From: Eisenbergiella tayi | GTDB taxonomy: Bacteria; Bacillota; Clostridia; Lachnospirales; Lachnospiraceae | Direction: 5' to 3' | Assembly (NCBI RefSeq): GCF_001881565.1 | Contig: NZ_MPDJ01000001.1 | Location: 1 to 64,000 of the forward strand | Length of the DNA stretch: 64,000 bases | Part shown: in pieces, positions 7,550-17,194 of the stretch | How positions within the stretch are numbered: position 1 is the stretch's first letter | How the letters are laid out: every line of letters begins with the position of its first letter | Notes under the pieces: generated by a model | What the model saw: only the letters and a program-made list of their open reading frames with translations | What the model was told of the DNA's origin: nothing | Databases searched by the model: none | Program-made: the position numbers and the translations under genes

Positions 7550-9022
7550 TTATCTGCCGTACAGTCTGGTCATCGTGCGGATGTGCTCCGCAAGCTCCTG
7601 GCTGCACTGGCCTTTTTTCAGGCGCCACTTCCAGTTCTCCCCCAGAGTGGAGGGGGTATTGATACGTGCCTCGGCACCCAGGCCCAGCCAGTCCTGAACC
7701 GGTATTACAGCAGTGTCGGAAACGCTGGAAAGCGCCGCCCTTACCATGGCTTCCGGCACGTCCTTGCTCCTTTTTACATTCAGATATTGTTTGGCAAAAG
7801 CCCGATCCTCTCTGCCAATTTCTTCCACCCAGGCCGTTGTCGTCTGGTTATCATGGGTCCCCGTATATACCACACTGTTCTGGGTATAGTTATGAGGAAG
7901 ATAATCGCTCTCTTCCCTGGGATCAAAAGCGAACTGAAGTACCTTCATCCCCGGGTAGCCTGTTTTCTTTACCATCTTAAGCACCGCAGGGGTCAGATAG
8001 CCCAAATCCTCCGCGATCACTTCCTTTGCGCCAAGCTCCTGCTTCAGCGTACGGAAGAAATCATAATCAGGCCCTTTTTCCCAGTGGCCGAACTCTGCCG
8101 TGGGATCTCCGTACGGTATCGAATAGTAGGATTCAAATCCGCGGAAATGATCGATACGCAGGATATCGTACAGCTTATAACAATAGGAAATACGCTTCAT
8201 CCACCAGGCATAGCCTGTTTCCTTATGGTATTCCCAACGGTAAAGAGGATTTCCCCAAAGCTGCCCTGTTGCGGAAAATGCATCCGGCGGACAGCCGGCC
8301 ACTGCAAGGGGCGTACAATCCTCATCCAGCTGGAAAAGCTCCGGATTGGCCCAGGTATCCGCTCCGTCCAGCGCCACATAAATAGGAATATCCCCAACAA
8401 TAAGGATCCCCTTCTTATTCGCATAGCTCTTCAGTGCGAGCCACTGCTTCGTAAACAGGAACTGCTGGAACTTATAAAAAGCAATTTCCTTCGAAAGCTT
8501 CTTACGCCATTCCTCCAGGGCCTCTTCCCTGCGGAGCTTAATATCCTGTTCCCAGGTCAGGAAGCTGGCTCCTCCAAGGGAATCCTTAATGGCCATGTAT
8601 AAGGAATAATCCTCCAGCCAGAAAGCATTTTCTTTCACAAACTCCTGATATTCAGGATTTTCCTCTATGCCGCTTTTATCAAAAGCCTTTTTCAGGATCC
8701 GGAAACGGGAATGATACATCTTTTCATAATCGATATAGCATTCGTCCTCTCCAAAGTCCATTTTATCACATTCGGCGCGGGTGATCCAGCCTTCTTCCAC
8801 AAGGCTTTCCAAATCAATAAAATACGGATTTCCTGCAAATGTGGAAAAGGACTGGTACGGGGAATCCCCGTACCCGGTGGGGCCAAGGGGCAGTATCTGC
8901 CACAGCTTTTGCCCCGCGCTTTCCAGAAAATCCACAAATTCATAAGCTTCCTTCGAAAAGGATCCGATTCCATACTCCGAAGGAAGGCTGGAAACCGGCA
9001 TTAATATACCACTTCTTCTCAT
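7550..9022 (-). CDS. malQ: 4-alpha-glucanotransferase (amylomaltase)
   Basis: This 490-residue GH77 enzyme transfers alpha-1,4-glucan segments between maltodextrins in the cytoplasm, which supplies longer chains for glycogen phosphorylase. The N-terminus RRSGILMPVSSLPSEYGIGSF and the motifs GPTGYGDSPYQ, LRIDHFRGF (nucleophile Asp), VIAEDLG (acid/base Glu) and YTGTHDNQTT (transition-state Asp) are all intact, and the length is normal. The ribosome binding site is GAGGGG, seven bases before the ATG. It is the last gene of the minus-strand unit, 53 bases behind the phosphorylase gene. Confidence 0.96.
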   Translation of the reverse strand: MRRSGILMPVSSLPSEYGIGSFSKEAYEFVDFLESAGQKLWQILPLGPTGYGDSPYQSFSTFAGNPYFIDLESLVEEGWITRAECDKMDFGEDECYIDYEKMYHSRFRILKKAFDKSGIEENPEYQEFVKENAFWLEDYSLYMAIKDSLGGASFLTWEQDIKLRREEALEEWRKKLSKEIAFYKFQQFLFTKQWLALKSYANKKGILIVGDIPIYVALDGADTWANPELFQLDEDCTPLAVAGCPPDAFSATGQLWGNPLYRWEYHKETGYAWWMKRISYCYKLYDILRIDHFRGFESYYSIPYGDPTAEFGHWEKGPDYDFFRTLKQELGAKEVIAEDLGYLTPAVLKMVKKTGYPGMKVLQFAFDPREESDYLPHNYTQNSVVYTGTHDNQTTTAWVEEIGREDRAFAKQYLNVKRSKDVPEAMVRAALSSVSDTAVIPVQDWLGLGAEARINTPSTLGENWKWRLKKGQCSQELAEHIRTMTRLYGR

Positions 9023-9075
9023 TTATATACCCCTCTGCAGGCGTTGCACACCTGTTTTCCAATCAGCTCAGCTTA

Positions 9076-11385
9076 TCATTTTAACTTCCAGATATCCCTG
9101 TTATATTCCCTGATTGTCCTGTCAGAAGAGAAGAAGCCGGCTTTGGCAATATTAACAAGCATCATCTTTTTCCATTTTTCCCTGTCTTTATAATCTTCCA
9201 GCATCTTATCCTTAACAGCGATATAATCCTCCAGATCCAGAAGCGTCATAAACCAGTCTTTGTTCAAAAGCTCTTTGTAAAGGCGTTCCAGATTTTCCTT
9301 ATGGCCGGCCTTCATCGCCTGCTCACCTATAATGAAGTCCACCGCTTCCCTGATGACAGGACTCTTCTTATAATAATCCTTCGATACATAATCTGCCTTT
9401 TCATAATGCTTAATGACCGTTTCGGAATCCTTTCCGAAAATATAGATATTGTCGTCACCAACCAGATCATGGATTTCCACATTGGCTCCGTCCGCTGTTC
9501 CCAGCGTCACCGCACCGTTAAGCATGAATTTCATATTGCCGGTGCCGGAGGCTTCCTTGGAAGCGAGGGATATCTGCTCGGAAATATCACAGGCGGGAAT
9601 CAGCTTCTCCGCATAGCTTACATTATAATTTTCCACCATGACGATCTTCATATACTTGCTGGCTTCCGGATCCTTATTCAAGATTTCCTGCAGAACAAGG
9701 AGCAGATGGATGATATCCTGTGCAATGACATAAGCGGGTGCCGCCTTGGCGCCGAATATATAGGTTACCGGAACGGAGGGCTTCTTTCCTTTTTTAATTT
9801 CCAGGTATTTATGAATGATGTACAGCGCATTCATCTGCTGGCGCTTATACTCATGAAGCCTCTTGGCCTGGATATCAAATACGGAATCAGGGTTGATTTC
9901 CACCCCTTCTTTTTCCTGTATGAAGGCCGCCAGTTTTTTCTTATTATCCATCTTGATGGCTTCCAGACGATTCAGGAATTCTTCATCATTTTTGAATTCC
10001 AGGAGCTTCTCCAGTTCATCCGCATCCTTCTTGAAGCCGCAGCCGATCCCTTCCTCAATCAAAGAGGTCAGTTCCCTGTTACAGGAAAGCAGCCACCTGC
10101 GGAAGGTTATGCCGTTTGTCTTATTATTGAATTTTTCCGGATAAATCTCATAAAAATGATGCAGCTCCGTTTCCTCAAGGATCTGGGTATGAATAGCCGC
10201 CACACCGTTTACTGAGAAACCGTAGTGGATATCCATATGGGCCATATGGACCCTCTTATCCTTGTCGATGATCTGTACCTTGGGATCCTTATATTTTGCC
10301 TTGATCCTTTTATCAAGCTCGTCGATAACAGGAATCAGCTGAGGCACAACCTTCTCCAAATAAGCATAAGGCCATTTTTCCAGGGCTTCTGCCAGAATCG
10401 TATGGTTTGTGTAAGCACAGGTTTTGCTCACCACTTCAATCGCTTCATCTATGGTAAAGGCTTTCTCCTCCACCAGGATACGGATCAATTCAGGGATGAT
10501 CATGGAAGGATGCGTGTCATTGATCTGGATTACCGCATGCTCATACAGCTTGCGCAGATCATAATGCTTCTCCCTCATCTCCTTCAGAATGAGCTGGGCC
10601 GCATTGCTCACCATAAAATACTGCTGGTAAATACGCAGTAAATTTCCTGCTTCGTCCGAATCATCCGGATAAAGGAACAGAGTCAGATTTTTTTCCACGT
10701 CCTCTTTATCAAAGGTAATGCCGTCCTTCACCAGGCTCTCATCCACGGACTCCAAATCAAACAGACGCAGTTTGTTCACACCGCTGTCATATCCAATCAC
10801 ATCAATATCGTAAAGTCTGGACGTCACCTTTTTCTTTCCAAAATACACATCGAAGCTGGTATCGGTTTTGGTGAGCCAGGACTGTTTTTCCAGCCATGCG
10901 TCCTTTTCCGCCGTCTGCAGATTATCCTTAAAGGCCTGTTTGAAAAGGCCGAAATGATAATTCAGGCCGATTCCCTCTCCGGGAAGCCCCAGAGTGGCGA
11001 TAGAATCCATGAAGCATGCCGCAAGCCTTCCCAGACCGCCGTTTCCTAAAGAAGGTTCCGGCTCCGCTTCTTCGATTTCCGCCAGATTTCTTCCTTTCGC
11101 CTTCAATATGCTCTCCACCTTGTCATAAACCCCTAAATTTATCAGGTTGTTGGAAAGCAGCTTTCCGATAAGGAATTCTGCGGAAATATAATATACCTTT
11201 TTCTTTCCGTCTGTAGGGATGGTTGCACTCATCATGCCTTTTGTCAGATTCAGTATCACATAATACAAGTCCTTATCTGATATTTCCGCAATCCTTTTCC
11301 CGTACATTTCCTGTGACAGAGCTTCCATTTCCTGCTCCAGCCGTTCCTCGAGAATTTCCCTTTGAATTGTGTCCATTAACGCCAT
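9076..11385 (-). CDS. glgP: Glycogen/maltodextrin phosphorylase
   Basis: This 769-residue PLP-dependent GT35 enzyme releases glucose-1-phosphate from alpha-1,4-glucans. Recognisable blocks are [54 protein letters not shown] and the PLP lysine site GTGNMKF. All catalytic blocks are present. It is somewhat shorter than the roughly 800-840 residues of enteric and animal enzymes, as is usual for clostridial members. AGGAGG lies eight bases upstream of the ATG. It sits between the LacI regulator (41 bases upstream) and malQ, so the three form a glycogen or maltodextrin breakdown operon. Confidence 0.96.
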   Translation of the reverse strand: MALMDTIQREILEERLEQEMEALSQEMYGKRIAEISDKDLYYVILNLTKGMMSATIPTDGKKKVYYISAEFLIGKLLSNNLINLGVYDKVESILKAKGRNLAEIEEAEPEPSLGNGGLGRLAACFMDSIATLGLPGEGIGLNYHFGLFKQAFKDNLQTAEKDAWLEKQSWLTKTDTSFDVYFGKKKVTSRLYDIDVIGYDSGVNKLRLFDLESVDESLVKDGITFDKEDVEKNLTLFLYPDDSDEAGNLLRIYQQYFMVSNAAQLILKEMREKHYDLRKLYEHAVIQINDTHPSMIIPELIRILVEEKAFTIDEAIEVVSKTCAYTNHTILAEALEKWPYAYLEKVVPQLIPVIDELDKRIKAKYKDPKVQIIDKDKRVHMAHMDIHYGFSVNGVAAIHTQILEETELHHFYEIYPEKFNNKTNGITFRRWLLSCNRELTSLIEEGIGCGFKKDADELEKLLEFKNDEEFLNRLEAIKMDNKKKLAAFIQEKEGVEINPDSVFDIQAKRLHEYKRQQMNALYIIHKYLEIKKGKKPSVPVTYIFGAKAAPAYVIAQDIIHLLLVLQEILNKDPEASKYMKIVMVENYNVSYAEKLIPACDISEQISLASKEASGTGNMKFMLNGAVTLGTADGANVEIHDLVGDDNIYIFGKDSETVIKHYEKADYVSKDYYKKSPVIREAVDFIIGEQAMKAGHKENLERLYKELLNKDWFMTLLDLEDYIAVKDKMLEDYKDREKWKKMMLVNIAKAGFFSSDRTIREYNRDIWKLK

Positions 11386-11426
11386 TATTCCTTCCTCCTA
11401 GCTTTTACAATAAAAAACATGTTTAT

Positions 11427-12416
11427 TTAACATATAATATCCAGATATTGCATTCTTATGATTGAATAGTCCAGCAGGATTTCCCGTCCTTCCCCGCCTT
11501 CCAGAAGCCTCGCCATCTCTTCCATGGCTTCCGCGGAGATCCTGTAAAAATCCTGTCTCACCGTATTCATCTGTTTTCCTGCATATCCCATTAACGTGAT
11601 TCCGTCAAAGCCGCAGACAGGCCTGAATATATCCATTTCCTGAAGCGCTCTCATAGCGCCGATGGCCATTAAATCCGAAGCGCATACAACGATGTCCCTG
11701 CTTCGGGCATACTGGAAGGCCAGCTGTCTGGCTTTCTTTTCACTGAAATCTCCCTGACGGACAAGCAGTGAAAGCTTTTCTTCTTCCGCAAGGCGCTTCA
11801 TGCCGTCAAGCCGGTCTTTCGTGACAAACCCGTTCTTTTTCCCTGCAATATAAAGGATTTTATTTCCCTTATTTTCAAGGATTGTCTTCTTCGCCACATC
11901 ATACTGCGCCTTTTCATGGTCTATCTGCACCGAAGAGGTGTTGGGATTCACAAACGGGGCATCGACCACCACAATCCGGAAATGCTGTTCCTCGATCAGC
12001 TTATGAAGAATCTTATCTTCACGGCTCATTCCGTAAATAATAATGCCTTCAATGCTTTGTGCCCTTAAATAATTGACAATTCCGTAAACATCCCGATCTT
12101 TGATCATGGAAAAAAATACAGTTATGACATCCAGCTTCATTTCCTGGGCCTTATTAATGGCTCCGGAAATATACTGCATATCAATTTCGTCAATCGCCTG
12201 GGTCTGGGTATTCAGATTCAACAGGAGCGCCACTCTTCCCGCCTGCTTGGACGATAATGCGGAAGCTATGGTATTGGGTGTGAAATTCAGCTCCCTGATC
12301 GCCTCATTTACTTTGGCTTTCGTTTCTTCACTCACATTGGGATATTGGTTGAGCACCTTGGAAACGGTAGAAATTGCAACTCCCGCCTTCTGTGCCACAT
12401 CCCTGATGGAAGCCAT
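11427..12416 (-). CDS. LacI-family transcriptional regulator of the glgP-malQ operon
   Basis: This 329-residue repressor has an N-terminal LacI helix-turn-helix, ASIRDVAQKAGVAISTVSKV, with the conserved hinge helix ending in NTIASALSSK. A periplasmic-binding-protein-like sensor domain follows. The start has GGAGG upstream. It is the first gene of the operon with glgP and malQ, which points to a MalR-like role in sensing a maltodextrin or its product. A palindrome of the LacI type lies 41 bases upstream and probably mediates autoregulation. The effector is inferred from gene context only. Confidence 0.9.
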   Translation of the reverse strand: MASIRDVAQKAGVAISTVSKVLNQYPNVSEETKAKVNEAIRELNFTPNTIASALSSKQAGRVALLLNLNTQTQAIDEIDMQYISGAINKAQEMKLDVITVFFSMIKDRDVYGIVNYLRAQSIEGIIIYGMSREDKILHKLIEEQHFRIVVVDAPFVNPNTSSVQIDHEKAQYDVAKKTILENKGNKILYIAGKKNGFVTKDRLDGMKRLAEEEKLSLLVRQGDFSEKKARQLAFQYARSRDIVVCASDLMAIGAMRALQEMDIFRPVCGFDGITLMGYAGKQMNTVRQDFYRISAEAMEEMARLLEGGEGREILLDYSIIRMQYLDIIC

Positions 12417-12456
12417 CTCATCCCTCCTTTACATATCCGTTTTCCCTGCCATGTCC

Positions 12457-12470
12457 GGAAAACGTTTTCC
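12457..12470. promoter_or_regulatory. LacI-type operator palindrome
   Basis: The perfect palindrome GGAAAACGTTTTCC has the central CG typical of LacI/GalR-family operators. It lies 41-54 bases upstream of the lacI start, in the only likely promoter region of the operon. A partial half-site GGAAAACG occurs again nearby at about 12437-12444 on the minus strand. Confidence 0.7.
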
Positions 12471-12526
12471 CTGTTGTTCAAATCATACTCCATCCTCCCT
12501 TTCTTGTCAAGAACAGCTGGTAAAAA

Positions 12527-12585
12527 AAGCGTAAAAATGGCTGTAGGTAAAGCAGCGTCTTACGAACACCGCCTTCCCTACAGCC
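12527..12585 (-). terminator. Terminator after the HEAT-repeat gene
   Basis: The outer stem GGCTGTAGG (12539-12547) pairs with CCTACAGCC (12577-12585), and the 29-base interior also pairs in part. On the minus strand it is followed by ATTTTTACGCTTTTTT. It separates the HEAT gene from the lacI operon. Confidence 0.75.
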
Positions 12586-12617
12586 ACATTATATTCCACA
12601 CTCTATGTAGATGGAAT

Positions 12618-12956
12618 TTATACTCTTGTTTCTTTCGAATTATTCAGTGCATCCTGAATCTGTTTCTTTGCTTCCGGATCCGCTTCCACCATTAGCTGGT
12701 GTCTTACTCTTGTCTTCATATATTCCGTATCAATAACCAGTGCTGCCTTGCAGGCGGCAACTCTTACCTTTGCATCCTCATGCTCCAGATAATGGGTTAT
12801 CTGGTTAAATGAATCCTCATCTCCGATGATTCCCAATGCTTCCAGCGCTGCTACAAGTACATCACTGTCTGCCTTGCCCATCATTTTAATAATACCAGCC
12901 GTTTTTTTCTTTTCCGCAAATTTTTGGATTTTTGCTAATTCTTTCTGATCACTCAT
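12618..12956 (-). CDS. Small HEAT-repeat protein
   Basis: This 112-residue soluble protein is made of two to three helical HEAT-like repeats, best seen in DSDVLVAALEALGIIGDEDS and EDAKVRVAACKAALVID. Such repeats serve protein-protein binding; no catalytic motif is present. The N-terminus is rich in lysine. AGGAGG lies eight bases before the ATG. It is monocistronic, with its own promoter and terminator. The function is unknown. Confidence 0.8.
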   Translation of the reverse strand: MSDQKELAKIQKFAEKKKTAGIIKMMGKADSDVLVAALEALGIIGDEDSFNQITHYLEHEDAKVRVAACKAALVIDTEYMKTRVRHQLMVEADPEAKKQIQDALNNSKETRV

Positions 12957-13225
12957 TTTATATGCCTCCTGAATTTTCTCCGGGCTGCGGCTTTTATTAT
13001 TTCCGTCATCTGCCCGCCCTGTTTGTAAAGCGCCTGCTATTCTGGCTTTTATTCAGGTCAGCACAGCCGGTGTCTTACTTCATATATATAACTGTATACC
13101 TCAAATGTGTCTAAATTGTGTCCATGTTCTAAAAATACTATAAATCCGACTAAAAAAACACTGTCTTATATATAAATTGTACGAAAACGGACGCTGATTC
13201 TGAGAAAATCAAAGGATACGGTTTT
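12957..13225. other. Intergenic region holding the HEAT-gene promoter
   Basis: Apart from the minus-strand promoter at 13085-13113, I find no gene or strong structure in this roughly 270-base AT-rich gap. Confidence 0.5.
13085..13113 (-). promoter_or_regulatory. Candidate promoter of the HEAT-repeat gene
   Basis: On the minus strand, TAGACA and TATATA are separated by 17 bases. This would give a leader of about 120 bases before the HEAT-repeat start. Confidence 0.45.
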
Positions 13226-13265
13226 CAAAAAATAAAAAACGGTACCGGAAGAAATCCCGGTACCG
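13226..13265 (-). terminator. Terminator of the phosphofructokinase gene
   Basis: A 9-bp stem, CGGTACCGG / CCGGTACCG, lies 18 bases past the stop. On the minus strand it is followed by TTTTTTATTTTTTG. Confidence 0.93.
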
Positions 13266-13283
13266 CCTTTTCTATAAACATAT

Positions 13284-14513
13284 TTATTTTCTTACAAGAT
13301 GACGGGGAACACCGTTGATGAACAGCGGCTGCAGTTCGCCCATGATGAGAGGTCTTGCATATTTCTCATAGCCTTCGTTTACATCGCAGCCGTCTTCGGT
13401 AATCCATTCAGCCGGAACAGGTCTTTCCACATTGGCGATTGCATGGATATCGTAAGCGCTGGTACCGCACTGGTAAGGATCGTCTCCATTTCTGTCCAGA
13501 GTGATCATCATGCCGGTCTTTCCTTCTTCTGCAGCAACTACTGCGTCATGTCCTACCTGGAATGCTTCGTTGATATCTGTCAGGGAAGCGAGGTGGGTAG
13601 CCGCACGCTGCAGGGTGGAGAATTCTACCGCACGGGTCTTGAGTCCTGTTTCTGCCGCTACCTTGTTAGCCAGAGTAGCCGCACAGCCGGAAAGCTGCTT
13701 GTGTCCGAATGCATCCACGAAATCGGAAGCATTGCCCAGTTCGCATACAAAACGTCCGTCAGCCAGGGCAATTCCTTCGGAAACTGCGATTACAACGGAG
13801 GATTTGGTTGCTGCCAGATGCTTTACCTTCTCCATGAACTTGTCCATATCAAAAGTAACTTCCGGAAGATAGATGGCATCCGGTCCTGTACAGTCATCGC
13901 CGCGGCTTAATGCTGCTGCTGCTGTCAGCCATCCTGCATGGCGTCCCATGATTTCAACGATACAAACGGTGGGCTTTTCCACACCGAAGGACTCGTTGTC
14001 ACGGATGATTTCCTTCATGCTGGTTGCGATATATTTAGCTGCGGAACCGTATCCCGGGCAGTGATCGGTTACCGGCAGGTCATTGTCAATTGTCTTGGGA
14101 ACACCCATGAAGCGCTGAGGCTTATTGTGAGCAGCCGCATAATCGGACAGCATCTTCACCGTATCCATGGAGTCATTTCCGCCTGCGTAGAAAAGACACT
14201 CAATATCATGCTTTTCCATGATTTCGAATACTTTTTCATACACTTCTTCATGTCCTTCAATCTTAGGCATTTTGAAACGGCAGGAGCCTAAAAATGCGGA
14301 AGGAGTTCTCTTCAGTAATTCGATACCTGTTTCGTCATCCAGATACTCTCCAAGGTCGATCAGGTTGTCCTGTAAGAATCCCTGAATACCATGAACCATA
14401 CCATAGATTTTCTTTACTCCAAGCTTCTTAGCTGCGGCATATACGCCGGCAACGGAAGAGTTAATTACGGCTGTCGGTCCGCCGGACTGTCCAACTACAA
14501 TGTTTCCTCTCAT
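13284..14513 (-). CDS. 6-phosphofructokinase, probably pyrophosphate-dependent
   Basis: This 409-residue enzyme phosphorylates fructose-6-phosphate in glycolysis. Two sites that distinguish phosphate donors point to PPi. The motif PKTIDND has lysine where ATP enzymes have glycine, and AGGNDSMD has aspartate at the position of E. coli Gly104. The residue before it, normally the metal-binding Asp103, is asparagine here, which is unusual. EIMGRHAGWLTA fits the fructose-6-phosphate binding block of the PPi/mixed group. I chose ATG 14513 with AAAGGAG upstream over an ATG at 14540. It has its own promoter and terminator. If PPi is the donor the reaction is reversible and saves ATP, as in other anaerobic clostridia. 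Confidence 0.9.
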   Translation of the reverse strand: MRGNIVVGQSGGPTAVINSSVAGVYAAAKKLGVKKIYGMVHGIQGFLQDNLIDLGEYLDDETGIELLKRTPSAFLGSCRFKMPKIEGHEEVYEKVFEIMEKHDIECLFYAGGNDSMDTVKMLSDYAAAHNKPQRFMGVPKTIDNDLPVTDHCPGYGSAAKYIATSMKEIIRDNESFGVEKPTVCIVEIMGRHAGWLTAAAALSRGDDCTGPDAIYLPEVTFDMDKFMEKVKHLAATKSSVVIAVSEGIALADGRFVCELGNASDFVDAFGHKQLSGCAATLANKVAAETGLKTRAVEFSTLQRAATHLASLTDINEAFQVGHDAVVAAEEGKTGMMITLDRNGDDPYQCGTSAYDIHAIANVERPVPAEWITEDGCDVNEGYEKYARPLIMGELQPLFINGVPRHLVRK

Positions 14514-14568
14514 TTTGACATCTCCTTTTAAAATTCTCAATATATAGATTTTTCCATAGTCCGCTAAA

Positions 14569-14597
14569 ATTATAGCAGATTCATTTCCCTATTACAA
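14569..14597 (-). promoter_or_regulatory. Sigma-A promoter of the phosphofructokinase gene
   Basis: On the minus strand, TTGTAA and a perfect TATAAT are spaced by 17 bases, about 55 bases before the ATG. It lies in the short gap after the antiporter gene. Confidence 0.8.
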
Positions 14598-14606
14598 GTA
14601 CAAGTC

Positions 14607-15557
14607 TCAGAAAAAGTTGAACGCACAGTAAAGGGCATAACAGCCTAAAAGCACGGCCCCCTGGACACGGCTTCCTTTTTTCCGGAAAAGGATGGGGAGG
14701 ATGAGGATACCCATGAGCAGGGCACCTAAAGGAGCATCCACACGTACTGTCTGTGTCTCCAGCTTCATGCCGGTGATCGTGGCAGGAATACCGATGACAA
14801 GCAGCAGATTCAGTATATTGGCCCCTATGATATTTCCCAGGCCCACGTTTTCACAGCCCTTGACCAATGACATAATGGTGGTTACCAGCTCCGGAAGGGA
14901 GGTTCCCAGCGCGATGGCCGTAACGGCGATCACTCTTTCCGGGACACCCAGGTAACCGGCGATTATAATGCCGTTATCCACAAGAAGGTTGGCGCCGAGG
15001 AACAGAAGCACCGCACAGAAGGCCAGCATCATCAGATTCCTGGGAAGAGAAATCTTCTTCAGCTCCTCCAGGCTTTCCTCACTTTCTACCGTCACCTCTT
15101 CTTCCGATTTGGCACGTGCCATATTCAGCCACGCATACAGGACAAACAGGCACAAAAGCACAATTCCGCTGACTCTGTCAAAACTGCCGGTAAACCAGCC
15201 GTATGCCGTCAATGCCAGAATCGTTGCGAAAAAGAACAGACATCTCCAGGCCAGAGAAGTGAATTCCACCTTTTTTGCCGGGCGGATAAGCTGTCCGAAG
15301 CCGGCGATTAAAGCGGTATTACATATGATGGAGCCGAAAGCATTTCCTGCGCTAATTGCGGCGGAACCATCAAACGCGGCGGTTGTGGATACCAGGATTT
15401 CGGGCAGCGTCGTACCGATGCTCACGATGGTTGCCCCCACAACAATCTGCGGAATCCCTATTTTCTTAGCCAGGGCCACGGAAGAATCCACCAGCTTGTC
15501 CCCTCCGAAGCAGATAAGAAACAGCCCCAATATAAATAAAAGAATTACTGAAATCAT
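14607..15557 (-). CDS. Calcium/sodium antiporter (YrbG-like CaCA family)
   Basis: This 316-residue membrane protein has about ten hydrophobic segments and the two inverted alpha-repeats of cation/Ca2+ exchangers: GATIVSIGTTLPEILVST (about 42-59) and AIALGTSLPELVTTIMS (about 213-229). Their acidic residues bind the ions. An acidic cytoplasmic loop (EEEVTVESEESLEEL) separates the halves. It would exchange Ca2+ for Na+ (or H+) across the cytoplasmic membrane. GGAGG lies upstream of the ATG. It is transcribed away from the MATE gene, with its own promoter. Confidence 0.93.
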   Translation of the reverse strand: MISVILLFILGLFLICFGGDKLVDSSVALAKKIGIPQIVVGATIVSIGTTLPEILVSTTAAFDGSAAISAGNAFGSIICNTALIAGFGQLIRPAKKVEFTSLAWRCLFFFATILALTAYGWFTGSFDRVSGIVLLCLFVLYAWLNMARAKSEEEVTVESEESLEELKKISLPRNLMMLAFCAVLLFLGANLLVDNGIIIAGYLGVPERVIAVTAIALGTSLPELVTTIMSLVKGCENVGLGNIIGANILNLLLVIGIPATITGMKLETQTVRVDAPLGALLMGILILPILFRKKGSRVQGAVLLGCYALYCAFNFF

Positions 15558-15606
15558 TTACTGATCCTCCAAATTATCTTTAGTCATATGCTGACGAGCA
15601 ATTTTC

Positions 15607-15636
15607 AGTATACCTTTCCGCCATCCTATCCGTCAA
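15607..15636 (-). promoter_or_regulatory. Sigma-A promoter of the antiporter gene
   Basis: On the minus strand, TTGACG and TATACT are spaced by 18 bases, about 50 bases before the antiporter start. Confidence 0.78.
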
Positions 15637-15652
15637 GTAAATCAAACGCCTA

Positions 15653-15681
15653 TTGAGTTTCAGGAATAAACACTTTATAAT
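15653..15681 (+). promoter_or_regulatory. Sigma-A promoter of the MATE-GNAT genes
   Basis: TTGAGT and a perfect TATAAT are separated by 17 bases. The predicted start gives a leader of about 130 bases before the MATE gene. That leader has short GC-rich segments, but I recognise no riboswitch in it. Confidence 0.82.
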
Positions 15682-15818
15682 AGGTAACAGACGCCGTCAG
15701 GCTGCTATTTTTTTGCGGTAAATTGTCCGCCTGTTAATCCTTGCCAAAGGGCGTTCAGGCAAAAACACGCAAGGCTTTAAACCAAATTATACACCCGAAA
15801 AAGCGGGCAGGAGGTTTT

Positions 15819-17174
15819 ATGAAAAAACAGACAGCAAATCAAATTACGGAAGGGGTTATCTGGAAGCAGCTTCTGCTTTTCTTTTTTCCCATTCTTTTCG
15901 GCACCTTTTTCCAGCAGCTGTACAATACTGCCGATGCTGTTATTGTAGGCAATTTTGTGGGAAAAGAGGCTCTGGCCGCCGTGGGAGGCCCTGCCGCCAC
16001 CCTGATCAACCTTCTGGTAGGCTTCTTTGTAGGTCTGTCTTCAGGCGCTACTGTTATTATATCCCAATTTTACGGAGCTAAAAACAATGCTGACGTAAAA
16101 AAGGCCGTACATACCTCCATCGCTCTCTCCCTTGCAGGCGGTGCCATTATCATGATCCTCGGGCTTATTTTTTCCGGCGCAGCCCTGCAGCTCATGAATA
16201 CGCCCGATGATATCATGAAGCTCTCCCTGACCTATATGCGTATATACTTCCTGGGAGTCATTCCTTCTTTAATATATAACATGGGATCCGGTATTCTCCG
16301 TGCGGCAGGAGATGCCAAACGGCCTCTGTACTTTCTGATAATTTCCTGTTTTATTAATATTATCCTGGACATATTTTTCGTGGTTGTCCTGAAGCTGGGT
16401 GTGGCAGGCGTTGCCATCGCCACCACCCTTTCCCAGGTGGCAAGCGCCGTCATGGTTCTCGCCGCACTGATGAGAACCACCGATTCCTATAAATTATATA
16501 TAAGGGAAATCCGTTTTGCCCCGGCTATCCTGAAGCACATCATCCGCATAGGCCTGCCTGCCGGGCTGCAGTCCACCATGTATTCCGTTTCCAATCTGAT
16601 CATCCAGGCCAGTATCAACGCCTTCGGGACGGATACGATTGCCGCCTGGACCGCCTATGGAAAGGTGGACGGTATTTTCTGGATGATTATGGGGGCTTAC
16701 GGTGTTGCCATCACCACCTTTGCGGGCCAGAATTTCGGCGCAGGCAAATACGACCGGATTCATAAAAGCGTCAAGGTCTGCCTGGGAATGGCCGCCTTTA
16801 CCAGCGTACTGCTCAGCGCGGTTGTGCTTCTCGGCGGCAGGATTTTCTTCCGCCTGTTTACCTCCGATGACAGCGTAATCGATATCGGCCTGCATATGAT
16901 GGCCGTCATCTCTCCAAGCTATATTACCTATATCTGTATTGAAATTTTGGGAGGCACAGCCAGAGGCTGCGGGGATTCCATCATCCCCATGCTCCTCACC
17001 TGCTTCGGCATCTGCGTCCTGCGTGTTATCTGGATCCTAGTCATCGTCCCCCTGCGCCCGGATGTTTCCACTGTGGCCTTCAGCTATCCGCTGACCTGGA
17101 CAGTAACCTCTGTCATGTTCATTATTTATTACCTGAGGGGCAATTGGCTGAAACGCAGGCGGGGGCTTCAATAG
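15819..17174 (+). CDS. MATE-family multidrug/cation efflux transporter
   Basis: This 451-residue protein has about twelve membrane segments in two homologous halves, as expected for a MATE exporter driven by Na+ or H+. Typical blocks are LLLFFFPILFGTFFQQLYNTAD at the start, VGFFVGLSSGATVIISQFYGAKN, and the second-half AAWTAYGKVDGIFWMIMGAYGVAI. The start is ATG 15819, directly after GGAGGTTTT; the frame is open further upstream but without a better site. A GNAT gene follows after 20 bases and is probably in the same transcript. The substrate is unknown. Confidence 0.93.
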   Translation: MKKQTANQITEGVIWKQLLLFFFPILFGTFFQQLYNTADAVIVGNFVGKEALAAVGGPAATLINLLVGFFVGLSSGATVIISQFYGAKNNADVKKAVHTSIALSLAGGAIIMILGLIFSGAALQLMNTPDDIMKLSLTYMRIYFLGVIPSLIYNMGSGILRAAGDAKRPLYFLIISCFINIILDIFFVVVLKLGVAGVAIATTLSQVASAVMVLAALMRTTDSYKLYIREIRFAPAILKHIIRIGLPAGLQSTMYSVSNLIIQASINAFGTDTIAAWTAYGKVDGIFWMIMGAYGVAITTFAGQNFGAGKYDRIHKSVKVCLGMAAFTSVLLSAVVLLGGRIFFRLFTSDDSVIDIGLHMMAVISPSYITYICIEILGGTARGCGDSIIPMLLTCFGICVLRVIWILVIVPLRPDVSTVAFSYPLTWTVTSVMFIIYYLRGNWLKRRRGLQ

Positions 17175-17194
17175 AAAACAGGAGGGAAAACGAT

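Noticed and set aside
15688..15818. Riboswitch in the 130-base leader of the MATE gene
   Set aside because: I found no guanidine, preQ1 or other known aptamer core and no terminator hairpin before the ribosome binding site.
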